This document shows, piece by piece, positions 1-12,394 of a stretch of 64,000 nucleotides of DNA. The translations under genes were made by a program, and so were the position numbers. Within the stretch, counting starts at the first letter, position 1, and each line of letters begins with the position of its first letter. The notes beneath the pieces are model-generated. The model saw only the letters and a program-made list of their open reading frames with translations. It was not told where the DNA came from and did no database searches. Source of the stretch: Capsicum annuum (lineage: Eukaryota > Streptophyta > Magnoliopsida > Solanales > Solanaceae); assembly GCF_002878395.1 (NCBI RefSeq), contig NC_061121.1, positions 17,344,378 to 17,408,377 of the forward strand, given 5' to 3'.

Positions 1-959
1 GCTTCTCAAACTCGAGATCAACCGGAGTACTTGCCAAAGCTTCTTCTAAACTGTCAGCTTCATAGCTCTCTTGTAAAACTCTGTCTAGCCTCAGTTTCAT
101 GAACCTACAAGTTTCGAAAAATCAGTCAAGAGAAATATAGAAAATGTACAACTTTAATCCTCTGTTATACGAAACATCTGTACCATCTGTTATATACTTT
201 CAGGTCGTTCATATCCATGCTGCTAGCAAATCTTCACGTAACTTATATTATTTTTTTTAGATTTCACTTTAATATCGTTAGTGATATACAGGTTATACTA
301 TCCTAGATATTGTGTAAAAAATTTAATAGCACAAAATAAGTCCTAGTAACCTCTAGTTTATAAACTGATTTTTATCGGATGTTCGTCTTACAAATTGAAG
401 TGCATGGCTCCACTCCCGACCAATAGTTCAATTTTGCTTTATCTCAAGCAAGTATTTTGGATATGAACTTGAGCATTTAAACCCAAAGAAGCAATACGTA
501 CTAAACAAGAAGGCATATCATCAAACATGATGGATGCATAATCCACTTCAAAATTCAGCAAATAAACTGCGAAAAAGATTAAATACATATTATATAGAAA
601 GTTGAAAAACAATTCACGAGACCCAAACTTTCCACAGTAATTTCAGACCTCAGATTTAGGATATGTTTGCTTAATCCGTGTGCAATTTATTATAGGATTT
701 GAATGTTTGATAGAAATTTTCGATTTTAACCCAATACAGCATCTAAAAGAATATGCATAAAGAAGGACCTGGGCATGGCTGCCATTAATTGACTTGCTAG
801 AAAGTGTTGCAATTTTTCTATTGTGCAGATCCCTAGTTGTATCTATTATTGCATCAACATAAGTGGATCAATCAACATGAATCTCTTACCTGGAACTTCT
901 ATTTCACTAATCCGAGCACCAAAAGATGGGAACATAGCAAGCTCTGCTGTTTTGCCCAT
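1..959 (-). CDS. 5' part of an unrecognised spliced gene (partial)
   Basis: Three coding exons on the minus strand fit together in phase: 959-890 (starts MGKTAELAMFPSFGAR, donor GTAAGAG), 817-769 (acceptor CACAATAG, donor GTCCTT, weaker) and 104-1 (acceptor ACTTGTAG), running off the window edge. The join gives 73 residues including EKLQHFLASQLMAAMPRF and MKLRLDRVLQESYEADSLEE, with no stop and with phases 1 and 2 matching at both junctions, which is unlikely by chance. The segment is mostly helical and charged, without signal peptide or membrane segment. I do not recognise the family and give no function. Start chosen because the region upstream of the ATG has stops and no further in-phase exon was seen. 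The 5' leader may extend to about 1850, where GATTTC is followed by GTAAGAAA. Confidence 0.6.
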
Positions 960-2402
960 TGTTCATCAACCTAAGTAGATCATTTAATGTTCGTACCTCC
1001 CTATGACACGTACTTAGTAGGATTATAGAATAACGGCACGTATCAATGGGCTAGACATCCCAATCTTTTTTTTTTAGTATAATATAATGTGTAACATAAT
1101 CAAAACATCCTTATCATAAAATTCTTTGGACATGCAAACATCCATGTCGAAATGTAATAGAAATAGAAAAGAAATGTCAACAAAATGAGCAATTTCAACA
1201 CAACTCTTGCTGCTTCATTCCGAACACAAGTGGACGAATAATTTTCATGTCAACTCTCATTGCTTCTTTCCCGATGGATCTGAATGAATTGTCCAATAAC
1301 GAAGAGATTCAACAACCACAGACGGAAGAACAAATGAAATCTAGATTGAACTTATATATCTAAGGTCTCTATTACAAATCTGAATTCTAGATTGGAATAC
1401 TTTCATGAATTTACGAATCTCCTCCTCCTCCTTCTTCTTATTCTTCTTGTGGTAATAGATATTGAGTTTACATATTTACATATTTGAGATCTCTTGTTAT
1501 TGGGACGATTTTTTCCTCCTCTACATTTTACACACGTTTATAAATATAGATATATTATCTAAATATAATTATGTATATTATTGTTTAATTGTACGTATCC
1601 AATATCATACATTATTATATAATAATATATATACAAAATTATAAAAAGCGTAAAATATTATATTCTGAGTGTATAAATATGAGATGTGCCGACGCAAATG
1701 AATTTTCTTACGAAATCTCCACCTTAGATCGTGTCAGGGTCAAAGATCACCAAATCTGATTATAATCAAAAAACAAACGTTGCCATTGAGCTTTATTGAG
1801 CTGATTGTCTAGGATTAGATGGGGGAGAAAATTTCCAAACAAAAATAAAGGTTTCACCCTCTGCGGTTTGAAACTAAAAGTAGAAGAAAGAGAAAAAAAA
1901 ATCAAAGCAAAGAAGAATAAATATACCTGAAAAAAGAATGAAAACATAAAGTGAAAGAAAAAATCGAGTCACTAAAATAATCTGAAGAAAAATTAATAGT
2001 GTTTCTATGGAAGAAAGACGAACACGACAGAAAGCAAAAAAGAAGTTTAAAAAAACAAAAAATGGTTGAGTATATTAAATGCTAATTGTCTTAGTTGGCT
2101 AATGAGTAAAAAATAGCAATTTTTTGGGTCTACACAATTGAGTATTTTTTAAAAATTAACTTAAAAAGTGGATTATACTTTACAATGTAAATATGTTAAA
2201 TACATTTTTATGTAATTTTCTGTAAAATTAAAGCAATATAATATTTAATTTTTTTTATGTTTCACACTAGAATACATATTCCTACTAAAATTAGAAGAAT
2301 CGTAAAGAGTATTGAGCGTAAAGTAAATTACTAATATGAGTAAAACATATTCCAACTAACTAGCCTCGTATGTAAATATCAGCACGTGATAAATCTCAAA
2401 CA
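960..2402. other. Upstream region of the minus-strand gene, no coding feature
   Basis: Putative promoter and 5' leader of the gene at 1-959. A pyrimidine microsatellite (CTCCTC/CTTCTT) lies at about 1420-1450. A possible leader donor (GTAAGAAA on the minus strand) is near 1710. No ORF with family features. Confidence 0.4.
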
Positions 2403-3440
2403 TAAAATTTTGGAAAAATTTTAAAAATAGCAACTATAGAGCTTTAATTATAACTTTTATAGTAACAATTTTAAAATTATGAAAAATAGCAAGTTGTATT
2501 ATGTATTTAAGTAAAATGTTGCTATATAAATACATATACAAATAAAGAATCCATTCCTAATATAACTCTAATCAGTTAGAGTTTTAAATTGAAGAAACTG
2601 TTCCTTAATTCAAGCAACATTTAATTACTCAGATTCCTTTACCTTATATGACTCTTTTTTTTTTTTACCACAAACGTAGATTTAAATTAAAAAACGGTAA
2701 TTCAAATCAACAACTCAAGTCAAATTCAAATTAAAAAAACGTTTTCCATAATCAGCAACTCAAATTAAATTCAAAAAACATAGTGCATCCAATACTATTG
2801 ATGGTCGCCTAAAATTTTGATGAAGATAGTGAAAATACAACGTTCTAATTACAGTTACCGATAATCAAATTTGATTGTGTTTGTGAATTTTATAAAATAT
2901 AATTGCGAAGAAATCTGAAAAGTTTATAACTCATTCGTAACATTCATCTATTTCAAAAGTTGAGATCGTATTTTGAATTTTATCAGTTCTGAGATGAAAT
3001 GTTGACAGTGATTTTTTTTTTCAAAATTCAAAGTTGTCCTTGTCGTTCTGTATTTATAAAACTAAATCACAATTGTTATACTCTAAATTTGAATTTAAGA
3101 CAAGGATACATAGTATTCGAATAAAAGATTTGTTTTTGTTGGAATTCGTTTTCCAGTTTTGTGTATACGACTGATTTATAGTATGTAGTACGCATTTGAT
3201 AATCGAAGTTATATTTATAGATTTATAGTGTTCTGGACATTGAAAATGGAAAGTATACCTGTTCTCGTTAAACACTCTGGTAGATGAACATATGAACAAC
3301 AATATGAAGATTACATTAGTGATGCGATATTGTTGAGCATAAACGCTTCGTATAACCAACTCTACACACTATTGGCTTCACACATTGATGTAGATGTGAC
3401 CTGCAAAAGCATTCAAATTGAATATGAATTAATAGATATA

Positions 3441-3720
3441 TATGTTTTCAGCTATATGCATTTATAATATACATATGCAGTCTATTTATGTGTTCACTGA
3501 CAATTTCATATGTTTCTAGCTATATGTATTTTTATTATGCATATGCAGCTTTTTTTTATGACAGTTACATATGGCTCCAGCTATATGTATATATATTATA
3601 CATATGAAGTATGTTTATGTGTTCACTGGCAGTTACATATGTTTTCAGCTGTATGTATTTATAATATACATATGCAGTATTTCATGTGTATAAAACATAC
3701 ACTCTTATGTGTATTTTTTT
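3441..3720. repeat. 68-bp tandem repeat built on CATATG palindromes
   Basis: Four units start at 3441, 3509, 3570 and 3638 (spacings 68, 61, 68), each reading TATGTTTTCAGCTATATG with ACATATGCAG downstream and TGTTCACTG-type spacer. An open frame across this block is only the shadow of the repeat. Confidence 0.8.
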
Positions 3721-3959
3721 CATATGCAGGCCATATATTTTCATTGACATATAGTGTACTAGATTCTGAAAATGACGCATCTTTCAAAATTACATACTAC
3801 TGGTATTTTTTCGTTAGTAAAAAATATATATGTTTTATGCATAAAACTACGTCTGCATGTAATAACAAGAAACCATACGTATTTTCGAAAAAATATATTT
3901 ACATTAGACATAAATACAAATGCCAATTGAAATGCACATAAATATTAATCATAATTATG

Positions 3960-4391
3960 CATCGTTCAAAACCTTAATTGCAAATCTGTAAAAGTACATA
4001 TGTTTGTATGTGTATTAGCTACACAAAAACATATGGACATCTTGTAATAAATACGTATGTAGTATTGATGGATGTATACGCATAATTAGAAAATACATAT
4101 GTGTTATTTATAAGTATACAGAAACTTACTTATTGATATATGCATTGCAGACAAAAACATATACAGAAGAGTATGAATACATATCAGGAAACTTATATTT
4201 TCAGACTTGTAAAAAATTGCGTTTGCGTTATTAAAAATACATATGTACACTGAAATGAACATGTGCATTATTCATAAATACATATGACTCATAAATCTCT
4301 ATGGCATTCTGTTTCAGTCCACAATAACTATGCATTGTTCAAAAATATATGTGTAATTCTGTAAAAATACATAAATACATATGCATTAAAC

Positions 4392-4464
<73 letters not shown>

Positions 4465-5720
4465 AAACTGGAATAAGGACATATTGCTAACATTTACATA
4501 AACTAACCATGAAAATATTGGAGTTTAAAAGATTAAACATCAAAAATCTTAATATAATAGTAAATAAACATTAATATATCATCTTTGAATATTAAAGTAA
4601 CATATAAAACTTAAGAAATATTCAATATATTGTTTATCCACCTAATGTTAACTGTTGTAAACTTCAACAAAATAAAAATACACGTCAAAGATTATGCACT
4701 TCAGTGTCTTCTGTTATCCTAATTTTTCGAGGAGGCCTCATTGATGCTTCATCATCACTTTGTGCCTTCGATTCTTCTTTCCTTGAACCATAATCCCACA
4801 AAAGTAAAGCATATCTTGTGCGAATAAGATCTGAGTCAAAACCAACAGATGGAAAACCTTCACCAAAAGTAAGGTACTCAACATATATTAGCATATATAA
4901 GCCACAATCCCTGCAAATACATATATCAATAAGTAAGAACCTATTATAAAATTAAGATGTTTACAAAAATACGTCTTAAAGTCACATTACATCTTAAAGT
5001 TACATCACCGATCCATATCTTAGTTATCAAGCATCAAAATACAAACATTGTTATCATCTCATGAATAACAAATACAACTGAGCAAAAAATACAAATACTA
5101 TCAATAAAAAGAAAACATATCTAACCTGTAACAAATACATTTCATATATTTCAAGCAAATCAAATACATATGTATTTTATTTATACATAATTGGCACAAG
5201 AATCATACTTATTAAGAAGAAAGAAGTACATATTATTGTCAAAATCTAATGATAACAAATACAGCTTAACATCAAATACAAATCATAGCAGTAAACAAAA
5301 CAAAAAACATATCTAAACTGTAGCATGTATATACTTTACATGTCAAAACAGTGTCATTTATGTATTCATAGAATACATATTATACTTATATTACAACATA
5401 TACATATGTATTTTATGAATAAATGAATGGCCCAAATTTAAGTAACCAGAATATAATACAACTGAACATCAGATACAAACCTTATCAGTGACAAATACTA
5501 ATGTCTTACACATAACTTAAATACAAATACATATAAAAAATGTACAAAATACATAATATATACAATTCTATCAGCAACAAACCTTTGTACAAAATACATA
5601 TCTTACATATAACAGATATAAAATAAAAATTACACAAATACACAACTTATGTTTTCAATATTACAAAAAATTTCAACTTCCTAAACATATTACAAAAATC
5701 CCAACATATACACAGAATGC
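3960..5720. repeat. Dispersed ATACATATGTAT-type motifs
   Basis: The non-coding body of MULE A is peppered with short self-complementary ACATATGT/ATACATAT words, separated by irregular AT-rich spacers, on both sides of the Ulp1 exon. An (AT)n microsatellite of about 60 bp occupies 4398-4460. Confidence 0.65.
4685..4910 (-). pseudogene. Ulp1-like (C48) protease, last exon of MULE-borne gene
   Basis: After an acceptor TATTTGCAG the exon reads DCGLYMLIYVEYLTFGEG and continues FDSDLIRTRYALLLWDYGSR, ending in an acidic PPRKIRITEDTEVHNL tail. DCG supplies the catalytic cysteine of the C48 (SUMO/NEDD8 protease) family; the RTRYALLLWDYG block is the conserved end of the plant transposon-borne Ulp1 proteins. 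The histidine- and aspartate-bearing exons are not found upstream, so this is a fragment. It matches the N-terminal piece at 6003-6366 in strand and order. Function as a protease is not expected. Confidence 0.75.
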
Positions 5721-6002
5721 TATGTATATATCGGCTATATTATTTATATTAATAGGGAGAGAGGATAAAGTAATTAAAAAAATGGGAGAGAGTGTAATTA
5801 CTTCCAAAGGGGTTGATATTTATGTTATTTATACTAATACAATTAGGGACTACAATTTCATATCTTAACAACACATTAGGGACTACAATTCCATATCTTA
5901 ACAAAACTGAAAAATAAATACACACCTAATAAATTGTATATATAAAATACATATATGAACTTGTTGTCCAGAAACTATAAAATTTTACAAATAGCATTAT
6001 AC

Positions 6003-6366
6003 CTCCTCCACTTTCTCTTCTTCGAATTCGAAATCAGATGAAACAGGACTTGCAATTTTACTAGATTCACCTTTTTCATCCAACTTCATCTTTTCATCGA
6101 TTTTTGAATTTTTGTGGATTTTGGAGATGAAGATTTTTCTCAAATCTTTCCGTTTCATTTTTTCCACAAAAATTTTTCGGATTGTTACGGTGCTTCAATC
6201 TCACATCTTCACTGTTAACACCTCCCTTAGGCTGAATATTAGTAGAACACAAGTTAAAATCTTCATCTTTTGTTAACCCAAGACTAAACGATGGTAGTTC
6301 ATCGGAAATCAAATTCATCGGTTGAATACCTTTAATGGAACTACTACGATTTGCATGTTGTGCCAT
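6003..6366 (-). pseudogene. N-terminal fragment of the MULE-A Ulp1-type gene
   Basis: Starts MAQHANRSSSIKGIQPMN and contains LPSFSLGLTKDED, a signature seen near the N-terminus of solanaceous DUF1985/Ulp1 transposon proteins. One frame runs to a stop at 6094; a second frame continues KIDEKMKLDEKGESSK and SDFEFEEEKVEE to a possible donor near 6003, implying a frameshift. Mostly acidic/lysine-rich, low complexity. Assignment rests on the short signature and on position upstream of the protease exon. Confidence 0.45.
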
Positions 6367-6802
6367 TATAGCGAAACTCCAGAGAATTTCAACACGCACA
6401 CAAAAAAAAAACTAATAAACGAAATCGGCAAAGAAGAATGAAAAAAATGAAAAAAAAAAATTCGACAGTAAAATACATAAAAGAATTTATATGAAAAATA
6501 TAACTTGCATTAACTTTAAAATAAATTTACCATAATTGAAGGATGCAATGTTTATCAATATCTTGAGAGATAAAAATGATTTTTGAAAAATAAAATAAAA
6601 TTGAAGATTGTAGAGAATTGGATTTGGTAAAGTAGCTTGAAAAAGGAATGGGTAAAAAGAGGAGTTCAATACACGTGTTTTTCTCTAACAAAGGTAAAAT
6701 ATTGCTATGTTTTGTTATTAGTTGTAATTTTGAGAAACTATTGCTATTAATTGTAATTAATGTCTTAGGATTTCTAGTTTATGTAATTTTTCCTAAAATT
6801 TA

Positions 6803-8610
6803 TTATATTGTATAGAAATGTTTTATACACTCCCCTCCCCCTCCCCCCACCCACAACTTAATATGAATTCATGATTCAGTAAGATTTTATAATATATTTT
6901 TTAGAAAAATTATTTATCATTTTATCCTTATGATATAAGAATGTGAAATGATTTTTTGAATAATTTTAATCGTCCCATATTACTACTAAAAGATTATATT
7001 TAAAGAAATAATATTTTTCGCTATTGAGTACATATGAAACTTCTTTGTTATGTTTGAGTTGTTTTTATTTATTTGTCTTTGCATATAATTTTACTTATAA
7101 CCCCAAATTTAAATAAAGGAAGAATATTTAAGAGATGTTGCACAAGTATAATTAACACAAATTATTAACTTCTGATAATTTTTTGATAACATAAGTTGTG
7201 GAATGTGCGTTATTAGAAGAAGAATTGGTTAAGAAGAACTCTATGCTATCTAGAAAGCAACTGAATTTAAGGAATACTTATTTTATTTTTAAATTTAAAC
7301 TCTTTTAATTCAAAAGCATATTTTAGTAATTTCTGGTCTTAAATAACAAAAATTAAGCCATGTTTTTGAAGTAATATTCAAATTTAGAAGGTCTTTGAAA
7401 ACAACTATAATGTTTTAGTTTTTCATTTGAGTAAATATTGAAATATTAGTAAAAGATTTCGTTTCTCAACTCTTATGATGAGAAAGGAACAAAGCTATAT
7501 TTTGCTTACAAGGCTAAAATCTGTTTTGCATTACCATTGAAGGCATTTTGTTTCCTCAAGTTTATTCTTTGATTAGTTGCTTGTTTCGCTTTTTAAAACC
7601 TTGGTTAAATAAAGTATAGACTATAAATGTTATAAATATTATTTGAGTTTAAGTTTTGTGCACTATTGGTGTATAAATTTTTTTTAGTCCATTGATAACG
7701 TTAAAGATTAATATGTCAACTTTACTAAGATTTATTGAACGTAAGCTTACCCTATATTTCTGCTAGAGGGTGCTTTCAAGGTTTAAACCCGTGATTTTCT
7801 AATCACATGACAACAACTTTATCAGTTACTTAAAGACATTAAAATGATCTATCTCGTTTTGATATTTCAAAAATATTTGTTTTCACCTAAGTCGCTTTAA
7901 TGATCGCTTTCATCAAATTTTATATTTTTCATGAGATTCAATGACATGACAGATTCAATTAAAAAAAAATAATTAAAATAATAATTACGAACCTAAATCA
8001 GTTTAGAATCCAATTCAAATCCTAAACCAACCCAACACCCAATCCGACACATTTCTTTTTAATTCTCAAAAAATATTCACTTTTAACAAACTTAAATGAC
8101 CAACAATATTAAAAAAATATAATTAAAAATCTATTTTAGACTTTTCGAAAGATAAATATATTTCAAAATAAATCATCTCATATGATTGCCCTCTCTTTTG
8201 TAGTGGCCTATTCATGAATTTGCCAAAAACTAACTTCACTTTAAAGAGATGCTTCATCCTTTCTCCTCTAATTTTGACCCCTTTATACACAAAATACATT
8301 CTATTCCAGAAGAAATGAGATTTTATGCTTCTGCCTTTTATAGTTTGAATAGAAGAAAATAACATTTTAAAATCGTTTGTGTAAAAATAAAGTCCTTTTA
8401 CGTGTAAAAATAAAGTTCTCTCATAAAAAGGAAATAAAACAAAAAAATATTTGTAAAAAGATAGAAAACTATTTCTTCCTTCGATTGTTTCACACTTCAA
8501 CAAGGGGAAAATACTTTGAAAAAATCAATTATATACTTCTTTCTTTTCATTTGACTTGATACTCTCCTTAATAAACAATTATAAGAATTTATTTTACTGA
8601 ACTTTTCTTG
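6803..8610. other. Intergenic AT-rich stretch
   Basis: No gene seen apart from the SINE fragment at 7738-7838. A C-rich run is present at 6830-6850. Confidence 0.4.
7738..7838 (-). mobile_element. Au-like SINE fragment
   Basis: On the minus strand it reads AACTGATAAAGTTGTTGTCATGTGA in outline, then CACGGGTTTAAACC (B-box-like), then AGCACCCTCTAGCAGAAAT and GGGTAAGCTTACGTTCAATA, the order of an Au SINE. The 3' GGACCC part is missing. Confidence 0.6.
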
Positions 8611-8618
8611 TTAATCAT

Positions 8619-8786
8619 CAGAGGCGGAGCTAGCCTATTAAAGGGGGTTCGTCCTTCCCCGAAAAAATATATTATTAATACATGATTAAAATGATTTTTA
8701 TTTATATATTATAGATGTTGAATCCCATCGATGAGTTTTTCTTCATATTTTGAACCCTTTAGGCATAAATTCTAGCTCCGCATCTG
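8619..8786. mobile_element. hAT-type MITE, 168 bp
   Basis: Terminal inverted repeats CAGAGGCGGAGCTAG and CTAGCTCCGCATCTG, flanked by a perfect 8-bp duplication TTAATCAT at 8611-8618 and 8787-8794. A common solanaceous MITE family; related ends occur at 48758, 52017 and 59465. Confidence 0.92.
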
Positions 8787-8794
8787 TTAATCAT

Positions 8795-10030
8795 GTTTTG
8801 AAAATGTTGCATTGAATACTAGTAGTATTTTATGTAGATATTTAATGATAAGTGTAATATTAAATGGAAATAATAAATCTATCTTGATTTGTTAAAATTG
8901 ACAAGTAAAAAGAAAAATTAGTTTTAATATAAGAGACAAATAAAAATCTACCTATATTTCTAGAAAATAAAAATCTAAAAATTTATTTTCTTTTTCTTTT
9001 TCTTTTTCTTTTTATTTCTTTCTCCCAAAAATCTACTTTTATCATTTTCATTTTTGGAAATTCAAATGCTTAATTCATATATCTTTCTCAAATGGACTTC
9101 CTTTAAAATCATTTTAAAAAAAAATTAAAGGTGGGAGGAAAGTGATAGCTAGAAAAGGAAAGAACTTTCAGTTTTGCTCAAAATGATGTAGAGCCCATTT
9201 TAGATTGTTGTTAGAAAAATATTTATTTGAGAAATATTTTTATAAAATAACTTTTCATAAAAGTATTTTTTTAAAAAAAATTGTGTTTGGTAAATTCATT
9301 TGAAAAATATTTTGATAAATAGATTGTGTTTGGATAATCTTTTACAAGACGTGCTTTTGAGAAGCAAATGACGAAAAAAAACATGTATCAATAGACTTTT
9401 ACACAATTATTATTTGTTACATTTTTTTGGATACATTTGTGTTGTGTCAAAATTTACTAAAAATAAGCAAACCACCACATTCATATATGTCATAACATGG
9501 TAACAAATATGTCACTTATCAGAAATAAATTTTTTGGGAAACTTATTATTTAGGAGTACTATGCTTAATTTTAGGTGTGGTTGTTCAGAATTTACATCTC
9601 GGACTATTCAATCGTGATTGAAATGTTATTTTTGTGTAATTGATTAACAAAGATAGTTGTTAGCCTAATATGATTGAGATGTTTTTAAAATTTAAAGTTA
9701 TGGTTTTTTTATATGAATATATGTAATTAGAAATCAAATAAAGTATGGTTATTGAATTACTATACCGTAAAATATCGAAACCGAATTTACAAATACCAAA
9801 CCCTATTAAACTAATTTGATATGGTAATGATATTGTTCTTTTAGATACCGAAAATCGAAGTTATCGTATCAAAATTTAAAATACCATACGGTACCGTATC
9901 ATGCCCACCTCTAGCTACGATAGAGCTAGCAGAAGAATATATTGGTTTAGAATTATTACTAGAGACATATTAATATTTGGGTAAAAAGTAGACTCTAGCA
10001 AGCTTCGAACAACAAAGGGAGAACTATCTG
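8795..10030. other. Intergenic AT-rich stretch with a (TTTTC)n run and a transposon end
   Basis: A (CTTTTT)n run lies at 8988-9016. The piece about 9755-9915 ends in CATGCCCACCTCTAG and is full of ACCGTA/CGGTAC words typical of the GGTGGGCATG-ended hAT-like relics; only this one terminus is recognisable. No gene seen. Confidence 0.45.
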
Positions 10031-10371
10031 TTCTTCAAAAAGACAATCCACATCCGATTTACGACCCTCTTTAGCTAGCAAATTGACTACCATGTTCAGC
10101 TGCCTGGGTTCATATATCATCGGAGGGCTCTCAATCCCTGCAAGTTAAGACTAAGTTAGAGTTAGTTTCAGAATTTTGTAATATGTTTATTACCTGATCT
10201 AACGAATCAATATCTATTTCCAACTGGTAATCTGCATGTTTGGAGGGGTTCCAACGATGGTCAGTCCAATCTTCCGGAGGAGTATTCTTCCCAGTTAGAT
10301 GGATAAATTCTATAGCCCTTTCAAAGGGAGTGGAGATAGGGATATCAATCTTATTCTCATTGTAATAATTA

Positions 10372-12394
10372 CTCCCTCCGTTTCATTTTACTAGTTTAGG
10401 TGTACGCACCTCACGCGCGTATCTCACTTTATTGAGTTCAAACGTTGCACTAAATAAGATATTTGTTTCTATAATAAAGGAATATAATAATTAAATTCAA
10501 CATCTTTTGAAAATTTAATTAATTAAACCTAATCTTTACCAAAAAAATTTGTCAAAGCCGATCGACATTCATCTACTATCTGTAAACTGCAACTAAATAA
10601 TACGATAATAGAAACATCAAAATAATATAATTAAATCTGACATTTACACAAAAATAATTTCAAAGCCGTCTGGCACTCATCTAGCACATGTGAACTATAA
10701 CAAAATAATACGATAATAGAGATATCAAAATAATACAACTAAACTTAACTTTTACACAAAAAAAATCTCAAAACAGAGATATAAATACATACAATTAAAC
10801 CTAACCTTTATCTAAAAAAAATCCTCAAAGTCGACCGACATTCATCTACCACATGTAAATTCATCTACCACCTATAAATTTATCTACGACTTGTAAACTA
10901 TAAATATATCTTAATTAATAAATAAACATGCCTATTATACTATAAATATATAGTCATTGGATTAAAATTCTACTTTCAGTTCTTTTAATTTTATTTTTGG
11001 ATAAAATTATATGATATCATTAGAATTCAATTCAGTTAGTACTTTTTCTAAAAGTTAGATATTTAACTCCTAATATCTCACGTGGATAAAAGAAAAAAAA
11101 AAAGAAATTCGTATACAATTAAAACGGCTAATCAATTTCTTATGATGAAATATAATTCAAAGAATTTAATCAAAATTGTAAATAAGTTAATTTTAAATTA
11201 TTTATTGTATATAAGTCATTATAAAAAAATCACAAAAAACGTCGTCTAACAAAAATATATGATAATTTATTTTTATAACATAAAAAAATACTAAAATTTT
11301 AGAAAACTTACTTCAAATCACAAGAAATTTTTTCCCTTCAATCATAAATACTATTAATATTTCACTAAAAACTTCTCAATTAGCAATTGTCTATCACGAA
11401 AACATGATAATTTATTATTATAAACTTCAAGAACATACTAATTACAAATTTTAAAAACTTACCTCAAATCACAAGAAAATTTATTTCATTAATCATAGAT
11501 ATTATCAAGATTGTAAATATCAAAAACAACAGTTTTAAAAAACATACCTTAAATCACAATTAAATTTATGAACAACGATAATAAAGGAAAAAACTATTTA
11601 AGAACTATATTGTGGACGTATTATTGTAGAAAGGAAGAATTCTCAATTTATAAGAAATTTTAGGTTTAGTTTACTTTCCTTCTTCGTCAATTCAATTTAT
11701 ATTTACTTAATGTAAATCTTTTTTGCTTTTATGTTTTTTGTTTTTTTTTTTCGTTTTGCCTCCACACGTCTTATTTTTCTTTTTCTTTTTCAATTCAATT
11801 AAATTTTCTTTCCAACTATGTTTTTTCTTTTCTTTTTTTTTTTTTTGCTTTGGACCTTCTTTTTCGTGTTCTTTTCAATTCAAATCAATATTATTTTTTA
11901 TTTATTTAATTTATTAATAAATTACATATAAGGTAAGAATTGAATTGATTTAGAACTTTCTTTCCTAACTCATATAAGAATTTTAATTAATTTCAAATTT
12001 TTAATATCAATAATAACTAAATAATAATTTGAGGAAAATAGTAAAAAGATGATTCTGTCTAAAGAGGAGACTTTTAATGAAGAGCAAAAAGTTCAAATCA
12101 CTTTTCTAAAGGTTTTCACATTTTTAATATATTATAGATATAGATGTGTCATCATTTCCTTTTCTGTACGTTTCAAAAAGGATGTCACCTTTCCTTATTT
12201 GATAACTATTTAAATACACAATTTTACTTTTATTCTTATTGGTCCCACTTGATTATAAGACCTCATTTAATTAAATAATAATACTACTACATTATTTTAA
12301 TAAAGAATAATTTGATAAAAAAATCAAGTCTTTACTTATTTATTAAACTTTGTGTCTGATTAAATTATGACACATAAAATGAAAAAGAGGGAGC
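10372..12394. mobile_element. Stowaway-like MITE interrupted by a Helitron
   Basis: Left end CTCCCTCCGTTTCATTTTA (10372-10390) and right end, read on the minus strand, GCTCCCTCTTTTTCATTTTA followed by TGTGTCAT, are inverted repeats. Removing 10391-12144 joins CATTTTA to TGTGTCAT and restores the symmetry, leaving a MITE of about 270 bp. Confidence 0.8.
10391..12144 (-). mobile_element. Non-autonomous Helitron, 1754 bp
   Basis: Read on the minus strand it begins TCTATATCTATAATATATT and ends ACACCTAAACTAG, i.e. a 5' TC and 3' CTAG, with GC-rich CGCGCGTGAGGTGCGTAC just before the end as a hairpin candidate. It sits exactly between A (10390) and T (12145) of the host MITE, the known Helitron target. 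The internal sequence is AT-rich with polypyrimidine runs (11720-11850) and has no coding capacity; the open frame there is TTTTTC shadow. Confidence 0.88.

Larger units (their letters stand above)
2412..6793 (-). mobile_element. MULE relic A carrying a Ulp1-like gene
   Basis: Ends are proposed from matching terminal sequences GGAAAAATT (2412) and AATTTTTCC (ending 6793), with flanks TAAAATTTT (2403-2411) and TAAAATTTA (6794-6802): an 8/9 match, the duplication length expected for Mutator-like elements. Both subterminal zones carry ATAGCAA-type repeats. Inside, on the minus strand, are the N-terminal and C-terminal pieces of a Ulp1-like protease, the usual cargo of Kaonashi-type MULEs. The intervening 4.9-6.0 kb has no open frame, so the gene is dead. 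Caveat: the flanks are AT-rich, so the boundary match could be partly fortuitous. Confidence 0.6.

Noticed and set aside
4398..4460. Long (AT)n tract as a possible origin or boundary
   Set aside because: Ordinary microsatellite; two more occur at 17300 and 53922.
4685..4910. A host SUMO protease gene
   Set aside because: Catalytic His/Asp exons are missing and the exon lies between MULE ends; transposon cargo is the simpler reading.
11723..11917. Phe-rich frame inside the Helitron
   Set aside because: Simple TTTTTC polypyrimidine run; no start context or homolog.
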